A stretch of DNA of 64,000 bases from Halichoerus grypus (taxonomy: Eukaryota; Chordata; Mammalia; Carnivora; Phocidae), in assembly GCF_964656455.1 (NCBI RefSeq), contig NC_135718.1:24192449-24256448 (forward strand). Reading direction: 5' to 3'. This document shows, one piece after another, positions 23,375 to 32,410 of this stretch. A model generated the notes under the pieces. That model had not been told where the DNA came from. It made no database searches and saw only the letters and a program-made list of their open reading frames with translations. Made by a program: the position numbers and the translations under genes. The number at the start of each line of letters is the position of its first letter. The stretch's first letter is position 1.

Positions 23375-24339
23375 CAGGAATGGGGTATGTAAAAATCCAC
23401 TCTCCTACAAACTTGGAAATAATAGGCTCTGTGCAAACTAAAAATTTTCCTTTTTTTTTTCTTTTTTGGCTTCAAAGCAAATTCCAAAGGCCCACCTATC
23501 ATAGTTTTACACATGTGAACATCTGGCAGGGAAATAAATTAAGGCTTACCTTAGAGAGTAGGGAAATGTATCCCTTTATAAATGTTATTTTAGAAGGGAC
23601 TGTCTGATCCTGTTTATTATTAACTTCATTAGAAGGCTAATGAATCTACTGCTGAGAAAATGAGAGGGAGCTCAGGCTGGGGAAAGGGATGGGCAGAATT
23701 TCACACCCCTTCTCCAAATGGTGAGGTTATTTATGATCACGATAAAGTTGCACTGCATTTGGATGAAAGCGAAAACAACATAAAATAACAATCAACAGAC
23801 ACAATCCATACAAAAGGGTTACATTCTCTCAGCCACTGGACAAAAATCAAGATTTATACATGTCTGGGTCCTGCCTCATAGAAGAAAAAAAAAAAAACTA
23901 GGCCATAAAAAGAACCCCTCTTTCCCATAATAGGAAAACAGTAAATCTGTAATCCAGACCCCCTTCTCCAGTGTTCTCATTTCTCTATTCTCTAATAAAG
24001 GAAGATGTTTGAGGGCTCAATATTTAGGGCAAACCCCTTTCTCATTTGAGAAATGTTTTTTGAAACAGACTTTCATAGATATAATGATGCTCCCTTTGTT
24101 TAATGAATTTAAATGAAGTCGTTTGGAGAGGTATTCTAGCTAACACCTGCCAACTGGCCACTATCCATCAGTGAGCAGCACGTTAGAAGAGCTGTGTCTG
24201 TGTTGTTGACACTACCCGATTTTTGACATAAGGTGGACGTGCTCAGGACTGAGGCTGTTACCTGCTGCACATCATAAATCCCAATGTGGTGTGCTTCTTG
24301 TCTGATTTCCCAGGTTGGAAGAATCAGTGGACTTGGGAG
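22931..24339. other. Mostly unique, repeat-poor intronic sequence with one TA microsatellite
   Basis: Apart from the TA tract no transposon was recognised. 23560-23830 and 24000-24130 are AT-rich and non-repetitive, and could contain conserved noncoding elements. Confidence 0.4.
23303..23371. repeat. (TA)n microsatellite
   Basis: Imperfect ATATACGTATGTACATG leader and then about 20 uninterrupted TA units. Likely length-polymorphic and prone to cruciform formation. Confidence 0.93.
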
Positions 24340-24475
24340 TTAAAAGAGACTTGAGAGATCATTTTATCTCACACCTCTATTTATGAGGAAACAGAAGGAT
24401 GGCAAGAGTAATCCAATTTACTGGTAACTGAGATGCGCCCAGAGCCCCAGCTTCCTCTGAGCTCACTGGTCCCTG
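24340..24475 (+). repeat. MIR 3' fragment
   Basis: TCTATTTATGAGGAAACAGAAGG, a decayed CAAGAGTAATCC block and GCGCCCAGAGCCCCAGC. Weak but in MIR order. Confidence 0.45.
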
Positions 24476-24499
24476 GTCCTATCTGATGACAAGAAGCCA

Positions 24500-24650
24500 C
24501 TAAGGTGCGTTGAAAATTATACATCCTGAGTAATCTGCAGCCTTACTAAACTGGAATCTCGGGTGGGGCCCAGGAATCTAGATTTTTAACACATTCCACA
24601 AGCAATTCTGAGGATGTGCCATGTGTGAGGCTTACACACGATCCCACCTT
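24500..24650 (+). repeat. MER5-like DNA transposon fossil
   Basis: CTGGAATCTCGGGTGGGGCC, CAGGAATCTAGATTTTTAAC and CAATTCTGAGGATGTGCC resemble the MER5A/B 3' half. Confidence 0.7.
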
Positions 24651-24921
24651 TGTTGATTACTTGGGAGGTAACAAAACTTTTCAATGGACTTAGATTCCCT
24701 TACGGTTGCATTAAGAAGAAAATCACCAGTAATAGATGAGTTAACTCAACACTATGTTAGGGGAACTTAAATCAGATTGTGCTTTGTATCCTGTATCATT
24801 ATCAGCATCTGGTGTAGAAAAACCAAGAAAGGTGTTAACCTTCTCCTTTTGCCAAGCACAGATGAGCAGCCAAAGGAGAAGACTCCAGAATATTCTCTCA
24901 ATAGAAGTGTATCATTGTCTA

Positions 24922-25110
24922 GGGGTACCTGGGTGGCTCAGTCGATTAAGTGCCTGCCTTTGGCTCAGGTCATGATCCCAGGGTCCTGGTGTCCAGCCCT
25001 GCGTTGGGCTCCCTGCTCAGCGAGGAGCCTGCTTCTCCCTCTGCCCCTCTCCCTTCTCGCTCTCTCTCTCTCAAATAAATAAAATCTTGTTTTTTTTTTT
25101 AAGAAAAAAA
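24922..25110 (+). mobile_element. CAN-SINE insertion
   Basis: Complete head GGGGTACCTGGGTGGCTCAG and an AATAAATAAAATCTTG tail. Target duplication AGAAGTGTATCATTGTCTAG (from 24903) and AGAAGTGTATCATGTCCAGG (25111-25130). Confidence 0.95.
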
Positions 25111-25249
25111 AGAAGTGTATCATGTCCAGGCATTATGCCCTTAGGATTCTAGATGTGTTCTGCACCCCGCCCTCCTAGAGATATTAGTACAACACTCATG
25201 TAGAACCTGGTAGAAGCTGCTGGGCTAGGAGAATGTGGACCTATGAACA

Positions 25250-25480
25250 AATAATAATGATTCTATTAAGTAATAACTAGATTGAAGGCACTTTGCATTC
25301 CATTTTCCATCTCACTAACTTCTCACAAAGCTCCCTTATCGTCATCCCATTATATTGTAAATGAGGCTTAGAAAATTAAACACTGCTCAAGGTGGTGCAG
25401 CTAATACGCATTAGAGCTAGGATTTACATCCAGGCAATTTGAATCCAGGACCCACTCCTGTAACCACTACCCATATTCAA
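25250..25480 (+). repeat. MIR, nearly full length
   Basis: AAATAATAATGATTC start, GGCACTTTGCATTCC, TTGTAAATGAGGCTTAG, CAAGGTGGTGCAGCTAATA and a CAGGACCCACTCCTGTAACC end follow sense MIR. Confidence 0.8.
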
Positions 25481-25729
25481 TCCCACCTATTACTGGGTGT
25501 TTCTGAGAACCATGGGAACCACTAGTATATGAAACAGTCTTTCCTCTTAGGAGTTTCACACCCTAACAGAGAAATAAGATGTTTTATTTTAAACAGCAAA
25601 ACAAAAAAATAGGTGTCATATTGATCACTTCTCTAATTCCTTCCTAGAATTGTTTTGCATCCTTTATAGAATGAGGTGGGTGATAATAATAAAAACATAG
25701 AAGTATTTCTATAGCAAGACCACTCGTTG

Positions 25730-25935
25730 CAGAGTGCACTGTATTTTGTATATACATATTATTCTTGCATATGCCCAATGTTGTTTCCTAGTACATTAAT
25801 CTTACCTCTCAACCAAATGAAACATTCCTTGAGGATAACAAGCATGACATAATTATCCTGCATCCCCCAGCAATGAGCACAGGGCTGCTTATATAATTGA
25901 TGCTCAATTAGTATCTGTTCAATTGAATGCTCTGG
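25730..25935 (+). repeat. L2 3' end
   Basis: GAGGATAACAAGCATGACATAA, then the CAGCAATGAGCACAGGGC block and GATGCTCAATTAGTATCTG plus TTGAATG tail. Confidence 0.55.
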
Positions 25936-26836
25936 AACCCATTCAGGAGCTTTCACTAGATTTATTACTACCAAAAGCAAACAGAAGGAGGCCCCAGTTC
26001 TAGAGAGAGGATTTCACAGCCTGTATCATCAGGCCAGCCTTCAGGACTTCACATATGAAGAGCCTAGCGAATAGGACAGAAAGTTTTTAATTAACAGCCT
26101 AACAAAAAAATGTCATTCCAATCTGCAGTTTTGTTTCCATTAATTCACTCAGATTCAGCAGGAATTCCACTAAGAAATTGGGGTGAGCAGCTGTAGAGGG
26201 AGGGAAACACATAAATAAATCATGAGTGTCATTAAAATTTGTAAACTAATAACTTCTGGGAAGTCTTAGCAATTATTATCAGGGTTTTCTTGGCAAACAA
26301 AAAATTAATAAATCCAAAGGTCTCCATTTTCTATTAAAAGAAAAAAAAACAGCATCCCCCAGAAAGGTCACTGATGGAACAATCAGGGGAGGGAATAAAC
26401 AGTCCAGTCAACAGCTTGCAGACCAGATGAAAAGTCCCGGGATTCCCAGTGGCAGGAGGATGAGACAACTCAATACAAGGAAAGTGACGGGCTGAGGCAG
26501 GCTGATGCTGCGATTGATCTGGGGCCACTGTGCTTTAGTTCCCATCACCAAGCCCTTCTTTAGTGCAGACCAAGGGCTAGGCATTGTAGATCTAGAAACA
26601 AAGGCTCACGGGCCCTGCTCTTGAGAGGCTCCCAGGCTGGAAACGAATCACAACACAGCGTAAGTGATGCTAGTGGTGAGCAGAGGAGGGGTACCCACTC
26701 AGGGAGGACGGGCAGGGAAGCTGCTCAGGAGGATGAGTGCAGGAAGTGGTAAGCTCCAGAAACACCTGAACCAGGAGCCCCTGCATCAGCTCTGCAGGCC
26801 CCAGGAGAAATGGCTGAGCAGCCTGGTTGCTTTTCT
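25936..26836. other. Unique intronic sequence
   Basis: Short A run at 26339-26349. No gene, RNA or named repeat recognised. Confidence 0.4.
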
Positions 26837-27023
26837 TTTTCTTTTCTTTTATTTAAAGATTTTATTTATTTGAGGGGGAGGAGCAAAGGGAGAGGGACGA
26901 GCAGACTCTGTGCTCAGCGCAGAGTAGAGCTTGACGCGGGGCTCAGTCTCACAACCCTGAGATCATGACCTGAGCCAAAAGCAAGAGTCAGACAATCAAC
27001 CCACTGAGCCACCCAGGGGCCCC
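26837..27023 (-). mobile_element. CAN-SINE, antisense
   Basis: The only SINE in this orientation, which is sense to the inferred gene. Reads from AAAGATTTTATTTATTTGAG to CCACTGAGCCACCCAGGGG. Likely target duplication GCCTGGTTGCTTTTCT (26821-26836) and GCCAGTTGCTTTTCT (27033-27047), with nine unexplained bases before the second copy. Confidence 0.93.
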
Positions 27024-27139
27024 ACTTGCCAAGCCAGTTGCTTTTCTAAGAGCACAGTGTGTCTCCCGCTGTTGTCAGGTAGGGGAGCTAGCAGAGAGAA
27101 GCAGCTCAACTACCAGGCGACACGATGATGACCAACTCT

Positions 27140-27385
27140 CCCTGCGTGTTTTCCACGGGTAGGCGCTGTGTGCCAGGCGCTTCTCTAGGCAGCTTATGCA
27201 TTTTATTTCATGTGAAACCTTGTCCCCATGCTGTGAGGTGGGAGCCAGGATAGTCCTCATGGTACAGCAAGGACACGGGGGCACAGAGAGCTGAAGAAAC
27301 GTGTTCTAGGTCACTCAGTGGCTAAGCGGAGGAGCGTGGACTTGAACCTAGGCCATCAGTCCCAGAGCTTCTGTTCGTAATTATT
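27140..27385 (+). repeat. MIR, nearly full length
   Basis: GTGTGCCAGGCGCTTCTC, CACAGAGAGCTGAAGAAAC, AGGTCACTCAGTGGCTAAG and GACTTGAACCTAGGC follow sense MIR. Confidence 0.85.
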
Positions 27386-28440
27386 TTGATGAGGAGGAGA
27401 CCGATCCATTGACGCTGGGTCCCCTGCTTTCATCGCCTCTCTCCCCCTTGGGTCAGGCTTCTGTAAACTCTAACAGTGCCAGGTGTCAGCTCCCCTCCTC
27501 ACTGATGCGTAGCCTCCAGACTTGACACATTATGGACTGAAAACGCCCTGAGCGTGAAGCCCTGGGTCTTTTAAAAAATGTCAGTTCCCAACCTCATTAG
27601 TCTATAAGCTTGAATCCTATATGGAAAATGTCCTTTGGCTTAGGGATACCAACAGATGGTTGTGCTAATAACCAGCTTACACAGCCATCTTGTGGTGGCA
27701 GAGAACAAAGTTTGACCCCCTTCAGTGTAACAGCACCGAGGAGTTTCTGAAAGAATGTCACGGGGGCCAAGCTGCGGGCCCCCTATTGAATGCTTTTAAA
27801 CAGTCTTTTGTCTATTTAGAAGTAGATGGCCTCTGAATTATTAATCCAGTGAGGCAAATAATTCTATCACACTGTAACTTGGCAGGGAATGTCATCTTGT
27901 CATGACAGAGGCTACTCCTATACAGAAAACTGAAGAAGAATTCCCAAATTCAATTTCAACTTGGTTAAGCATGTTGGACCAAATCATGAAACTGAAAGGG
28001 TGTGTGTTTAATTTAGTTTCTTTTCTCTGCACACTGTATTAGTGAGGGAGATCACAGTGCTCTAGGCTCGAACTGCAAAATACATAATCATTATCAGGAC
28101 AGAAAAGAGAATGGGAGACACAGATCTTTAGGGGATGAGTAGGGCAGACAATGAAAGGTTTGAAGAAACTCTGTGAGGCCCCAGCACATTGGAAAATTCC
28201 CCTGAAGTTTAGAAGCAGCCCCGTTTCTCACTCCAGTCCTCTCCAGGGGTTGCTAAGTGGGGTTTTATCAGACCTATGGACCCCTGGAAACACAGCACAG
28301 AAATGCATTCGTATAGAACATCTACCCAGAGGGAAAGCCTACATTATCCACCAGCTTTCCAAATCCCAAATCACACTCTGCATTACCCTCTTTGGTTTGG
28401 CCCCTTCTGTGCACATGACGAGACCCCAAACCCTTCCTCC
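27386..28440. other. Repeat-poor intronic sequence with a possible conserved element
   Basis: 27780-28030 is AT-rich, non-repetitive and has TAAT-core motifs (AATTATTAATCC, CAAATAATTC). It looks like the texture of conserved noncoding elements in neural genes, but conservation cannot be tested here. Confidence 0.35.
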
Positions 28441-28640
28441 CTGGTCCAAGGCGAGCTGCTCTCTCTGCCTCCTGCTTGGCTCCTTTCTCTCCTGCAGCCC
28501 AGGCTTACCTAGCCATTGCCCTCTGCTAGAGACATTTTTCCACTTCTCATTTGCCAAATCATAACCCATCCGTCAGTCTAACACCCAGCTCAGAGAATCT
28601 TATCTACAAAAGAACATCCTCGTGTCACTGGAAATTGATG
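28441..28640 (+). repeat. Possible L2 fragment
   Basis: Pyrimidine-rich block with CTCCTGCAGCCCAGGCTTACC, then ATCATAACCCATCCG and AACACCCAGCTCAGAGAATC, similar to the L2 3' end. Weak. Confidence 0.35.
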
Positions 28641-28844
28641 CTCCAGTTCCCTCCAATCAGCACAAGGAACAACAATCTAAATCACTCTTCTCCCCTCCCT
28701 GATCCCCTGAAGATCTCTGCTAATTCATCCACAACACAGAATACATCCCGTTGGTGCCCTATAATTTCCATCACATGGACCCTGGCATCAGTGGATCCTT
28801 ATAAACAAAGTCAATAATGGAATGAACACTACACAAACACAGAG

Positions 28845-28950
28845 GGTTACAGTAATCATTAGTCATTACAATTAAGTGAACACTTTCTAAATGTGAGTCA
28901 CTGTCTTAAGGGTTTGTACATTTATTATTTCATTTAATCCTTGCAATCCA
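28845..28950 (+). repeat. MIR 5' fragment
   Basis: TAAGTGAACACTTTCTAAATG, CACTGTCTTAAGGGTTTGTAC and TCATTTAATCCTTGCAATCC. Confidence 0.7.
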
Positions 28951-29240
28951 TCCATTAACTCATTCACTGAGTAAACATTAAGGATCTCCTGTGTGCCAGA
29001 TACTCTTCTAGGTGCTGAGAGTACAGCCCTGAATTAAAACGGATGAAAATTCTGCCTCCACAAGCTTAGATGTTAGTGGGTGTAGGCAGACAATAAATCA
29101 ATCCATAAGTAAAATATTTAGCATGCCAGATGGTGATAAGTACTAAGGAGGAAAATGCAAGCTGAGTGATGGAACGTGAAGTCCGAGGGAAAGGCCTCCC
29201 TGATTAGGCGAACAGAGAGGGTAAGAAGCGAGGTGCTGTC
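28951..29240 (-). repeat. L2 3' end, antisense
   Basis: CTCCTGTGTGCCAGATACTC, TTCTAGGTGCTGAGAGTACAG, GTAGGCAGACAATAAATC and GGTGATAAGTACTAAGG match reversed L2 in order. Confidence 0.75.
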
Positions 29241-29389
29241 CGGCCCTGTGGCCCCGCCGAGGGGAGCGGAGAGAGCCAAGGGTAAGGGCTGTGGCGGGGA
29301 GAAGGTGGCGTGTCTCAGCAACAAGGACGATGTGGTTGGAGCAAAGGGAGCTTCTGCACTATCTCCAACTTACATTCAGGGAAAGAGAA

Positions 29390-29823
29390 ATGGGTTGAAT
29401 GGTGACCACCCGGAAAAAATACGTTCAATATCCTCATCCCCAGAACCTGTGATGAACCTTGTGTGAAAGAAGGATCTTTGCAAGTGTAATTAAGGATCTC
29501 AAGATGAGATCATCCTGGATGATGCCAGGGGTCTAACTGCCATGGCAAAGTGTCCTCATAAGGAACAGGAGAGGAGAGGGCGCAGAGGAGGGGCTGTGGG
29601 GGCTGATGGAGACGGAGAGGGAGTACCGCACCCACAGGGAATGTCAGCAGCCCCCGAGCCTGGAAGAGGCAAGGGTGCTCCCTAGAGTCTCCCGATGGAG
29701 TGTGGCCCTAAAGATACCTTGATTCCAGACTTCGAGTTTCCAGACCTGAGAGAGAACACATTTCTGCTGCTTTGGGCACCCAGTCCGGGGTACTTTGCTA
29801 CAGCAGCCCCAGGAAACTGATAC
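29390..29823 (+). repeat. MLT1-type (ERVL-MaLR) LTR
   Basis: GGTTGAATGGTGACCACCC, CCCCAGAACCTGTGATG, GATCTCAAGATGAGATCATC, GATACCTTGATTCCAGACTTC and the end GTACTTTGCTACAGCAGCCC plus GGAAACTGATAC follow an MLT1 LTR. Solitary, with no retroviral genes. Confidence 0.88.
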
Positions 29824-30600
29824 TGAGAGGTTAAGTAAGGTTCCTGCAGTTACAGAGCTCTTTGGGCGGGCGAGGTATGACCCGAATCCTGGCAAGTAGA
29901 CATCAGGGTGTTCTCGGGGCCACTCGGCAGACTGCAGTCTCTGCTACACCCCAGGGAATATGCTGGCTATTGTGACCAAGGGCCACACACTTCATTACAC
30001 AAGGGTCTCGAGCTGCAAGCACCTGGCCTGGGTTCCCTGGTTTCACCTGGCCCGCCCCTAGAACTAGCCAAACATGGGCTTCCAGGTAGAGCTCTTGCCC
30101 ATTGTACGGACAGGATTTTCTGGCTTGTTTCATTATTTGCCCCCAGAAGACAGCATGGGAGTCAGGCTTAAGGTATCAGCACCGTATCACTGGGATTGGA
30201 CCTGAGGGGAAGGTTTTTGAGGCTCTAATTCCCTGGGAGTCCTGTGTGAGTGGAAATAGGCATGCTCTCATCTATCAGACGAACCCCGGTTACTTATATC
30301 TCTGCCAATTTTCACTGAGCAGCAAAATTAGGTTTTGGACATCCTGTGCAAATGGAGGCAGGCCTGAGTCAATATGAGCAATTAACCCCTAAATATTTAA
30401 TAGATGCTCTAACTGCTCCCCCTCCCTGGGAAACAGACTCTGGCTAGTCCTCCGCAAACAAACAGGTCAGATGAAGAAGAAGCAAGGCACACAGATACTC
30501 AAGCCCCAGCCTCGTCTGGTTCCAAGACCACAGGAAACCCTCAGGACAGGGCTCTGGGGATGATGACGCAGTCAAGTGAAAGGCCTTTGGGGGCCTTACC
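29824..30600. other. Unique intronic sequence
   Basis: No repeat or gene recognised. Small open frames only. Confidence 0.4.
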
Positions 30601-30630
30601 TACAGGTAAGAACCACCGAGCTCACAGATG
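30601..30630. repeat. 30-bp direct repeat, copy 1
   Basis: TACAGGTAAGAACCACCGAG and the next ten bases are identical to 31656-31685. No mismatch in 30 bases. See copy 2. Confidence 0.95.
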
Positions 30631-30651
30631 TAAACCCTCCCCAGGGTTTAC
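30630..30651. repeat. Perfect 9-bp hairpin
   Basis: GTAAACCCT, loop CCCC, AGGGTTTAC. It lies directly after direct-repeat copy 1 and is absent after copy 2. Confidence 0.85.
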
Positions 30652-30961
30652 CAATGACGAAGCAAAAGGGATTGACACACACAGCCTTGCCAGAGTGTGA
30701 AGTGCCGACTCACGGTGACTGATGCAATTTGCTGTTGCCCCGTGTGACTGTCGGCAGTGAGTACGTGCGTGTGTGTGCGTGCACGCGTGGGGCGTACAGA
30801 AGGGCAAGTGCACCGGTGCTCCCCATCCAGAGCAATGCCTCAGGTCATGGCTTCATTCAAGCTCTCTCTGACCGAACCCACCTACATCCTCCCTCTCCTC
30901 ATCCCCTGCGACCAGCATCCCATCAGAGCAGACTTACCCAGTAGGCACAATGGGCACAAGG

Positions 30962-31345
30962 CTTAGTATTAGTTTCAGGGGTAGAATTTAGTGATTCATC
31001 AGTTGCATACAATGCCCAGTGCTCATCACATCACGTGCCCTCAATGTCCATCAGTCAGTTACCCTATCCCCCCACCCACCTCCCCTCCAGCAACCCTCAG
31101 TTTGTTTCCTATAGTTAAGAGTCTCTTATGGTTTGCCTCCCTTTCTGTCTTTATCTTATTTTATTTTTCCTTCCCTTCCCCTATGTTCCTCTGTTTTGTC
31201 TCTTAAATTCCACATATGAATGAAATCATATGATACTTGTCTTTCTCTGACTGATGTATTTCACTTAGCATAACACCCTCTAGTTCCATCCATATCACTG
31301 CAAATGGCAAGATTTCAATGAACTTTTAGGCTGAAAAAAGTTTTC
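30962..31345 (-). mobile_element. Carnivore-type L1 3' end, antisense, 5'-truncated
   Basis: TACAATGCCCAGTGCTCATC, CCACCTCCCCTCCAGCAACC, AAGAGTCTCTTATGGTTTGCC and CACTTAGCATAACACCCTC match the 3' UTR of relatively young carnivore L1s read in reverse. It sits between the two 30-bp repeats. Confidence 0.85.
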
Positions 31346-31593
31346 ATATACTATATTAATACATTTATCTTCATACCAATGCTGTCGTAAAATATACATT
31401 TCTCTCTATATTAAAATATATGTATTACCAATATACATTTTAATATATATGAAGTTAAATATATAGTAAATGGTTATTAAATATATAAACTTGTTAAATA
31501 TATAGTATTTATTAAATATATACATTAAATTTACTAACATATATGTGTGTGTGTGTATATATATATATATACATATATACGTTGATTTTTTTT
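31346..31593. repeat. AT-rich low-complexity tract
   Basis: TTAAATATATA-like words recur about four times, followed by (GT)n(AT)n at 31540-31577 and a run of about 13 T. It may derive from the truncated L1 junction. Confidence 0.8.
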
Positions 31594-31655
31594 TTTAAGG
31601 AGCCCACGAAGGCCACTGTGTGGATCTGATCCCCACATGTGTCTATTCCCACAAG

Positions 31656-31685
31656 TACAGGTAAGAACCACCGAGCTCACAGATG
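31656..31685. repeat. 30-bp direct repeat, copy 2
   Basis: Identical to 30601-30630, 1055 bases away. Flanks beyond the repeat differ (TAAACCC after copy 1, CAAAGGA after copy 2). It lies 375 bases from the exon, on the 3' side of the donor. Confidence 0.95.
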
Positions 31686-32051
31686 CAAAGGACTAGAAAC
31701 GGTCCGTGGGCCAAAACTCACACCCAAGGCAAGAATCCCCCCTCCAGCAGGCTCTCCTTGTTCTGGGCAGGCTCTTCTGCTCTAACCAGAGGTGTGTTCG
31801 TCAAGCAGAATGAGACATGGTGGGAACACAAGAGCAACAATGGTGCCAAGCAGAAGGTATGACAGGCCCCCAAAAAGATAAGCAGAGTGCCAGGGGAATT
31901 CACAGGTGGGGCCATCCATTCTACCCCGGGCATTAAAGAGGTCTCCCATGAGGAGGACTGTTTTCTGTCTCTTCCAAAACGTGCTTCCCAACCGTGTGGC
32001 TGGCATTCTTTTCGTGAGCCAGGCCAGAGTAGCTTGTTAAGAACCTCTAAT

Positions 32052-32059
32052 CCACTTAC
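32052..32059 (-). promoter_or_regulatory. 5' splice site of the sortilin-family exon
   Basis: Minus-strand sequence GAG|GTAAGTGG, with GT at 32059-32058, matches the U1 consensus at positions -1 to +6. It gives a phase-2 intron, so an arginine codon is split. Confidence 0.87.
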
Positions 32060-32127
32060 CTCCACAGCGAGCTCTCAGTCACGCTCCCCAGATTGAAGTC
32101 ATATAGCTTGGTCAGGATAAGTATCAC
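32060..32127 (-). CDS. SORCS3: Internal coding exon of a VPS10-domain sortilin-family receptor (SORCS3, or paralogue SORCS1)
   Basis: Read on the minus strand this is a 68-nt exon, 22 full codons plus two bases, open throughout. It encodes V-I-L followed by ILTKLYDFNLGSVTESSLW and a split arginine codon (AG plus the next exon's first base). It begins directly after a CGCAG acceptor with a long pyrimidine tract and ends at GTAAGT. The peptide is one I recognise from SorCS receptors: type I membrane proteins with a ten-bladed VPS10 beta-propeller, leucine-rich region and single membrane span, acting in neuronal protein sorting and receptor trafficking. This segment lies in the amino-terminal part of the propeller, just before an Asp-box. 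Because 68 is not a multiple of three, skipping would shift the frame. SORCS1 and SORCS3 are nearly identical here; I favour SORCS3 from remembered F and V residues where I recall Y and I in SORCS1. Exon call very likely (about 0.9); paralogue choice about 0.65. Confidence 0.85.
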
Positions 32128-32170
32128 CTGCGATGGGGAAGGGGAGGAGGGCAGAGGAGAGGAACAAAAG
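32128..32170 (-). promoter_or_regulatory. 3' splice site and polypyrimidine tract of the sortilin-family exon
   Basis: On the minus strand the exon is preceded by about 30 nt that are nearly all C and T (revcomp of 32131-32160) ending in CCATCGCAG. The AG is at 32129-32128. This is a textbook strong acceptor and is the main reason to accept so short an exon. Confidence 0.85.
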
Positions 32171-32410
32171 AGGAGAAAAAAGGAAGCTTACTTTAGTTTG
32201 TGTAACAATATACAGTTCATCTCAAATCACCCAGAGGAGGGCTTAGTATTTATCCGTTGAGTGGAGGGGTATTATAGGATCAAGCAAGGGAAAACAGTTA
32301 TTAATTAAATGCATCCCGTAACTGGTAGCATTTATTTTAATCCTGACGATGCTTTGCATTTGAAATAAAACATGCCAACAGGAATTAACTGGGTATCGAC
32401 AGTTGTTTCT
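32164..32410. other. Repeat-free flank upstream of the exon, possible conserved element
   Basis: AT-rich unique sequence with TTATTAATTAAATGCATCCC and CTTTGCATTTGAAAT, words resembling homeodomain and POU sites. It sits just upstream of the splice acceptor in transcript order. Function is inferred only. Confidence 0.35.

Larger units (their letters stand above)
1..32059 (-). other. Intron downstream of the exon (probably intron 2 of the SORCS gene)
   Basis: No second exon could be recognised at lower coordinates in either strand, so the next exon (expected to start near an Asp-box) lies beyond base 1 or was missed by eye. The interval is filled with old LINE, MIR, MER5 and LTR fragments and eight SINEs. 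Very large 5' introns are known for SORCS genes. Intron number is inferred. Confidence 0.65.

Noticed and set aside
30601..31685. The 30-bp repeats as L1 target-site duplications
   Set aside because: Too long, and the L1 3' end lies about 330 bases from copy 1 instead of adjoining it.
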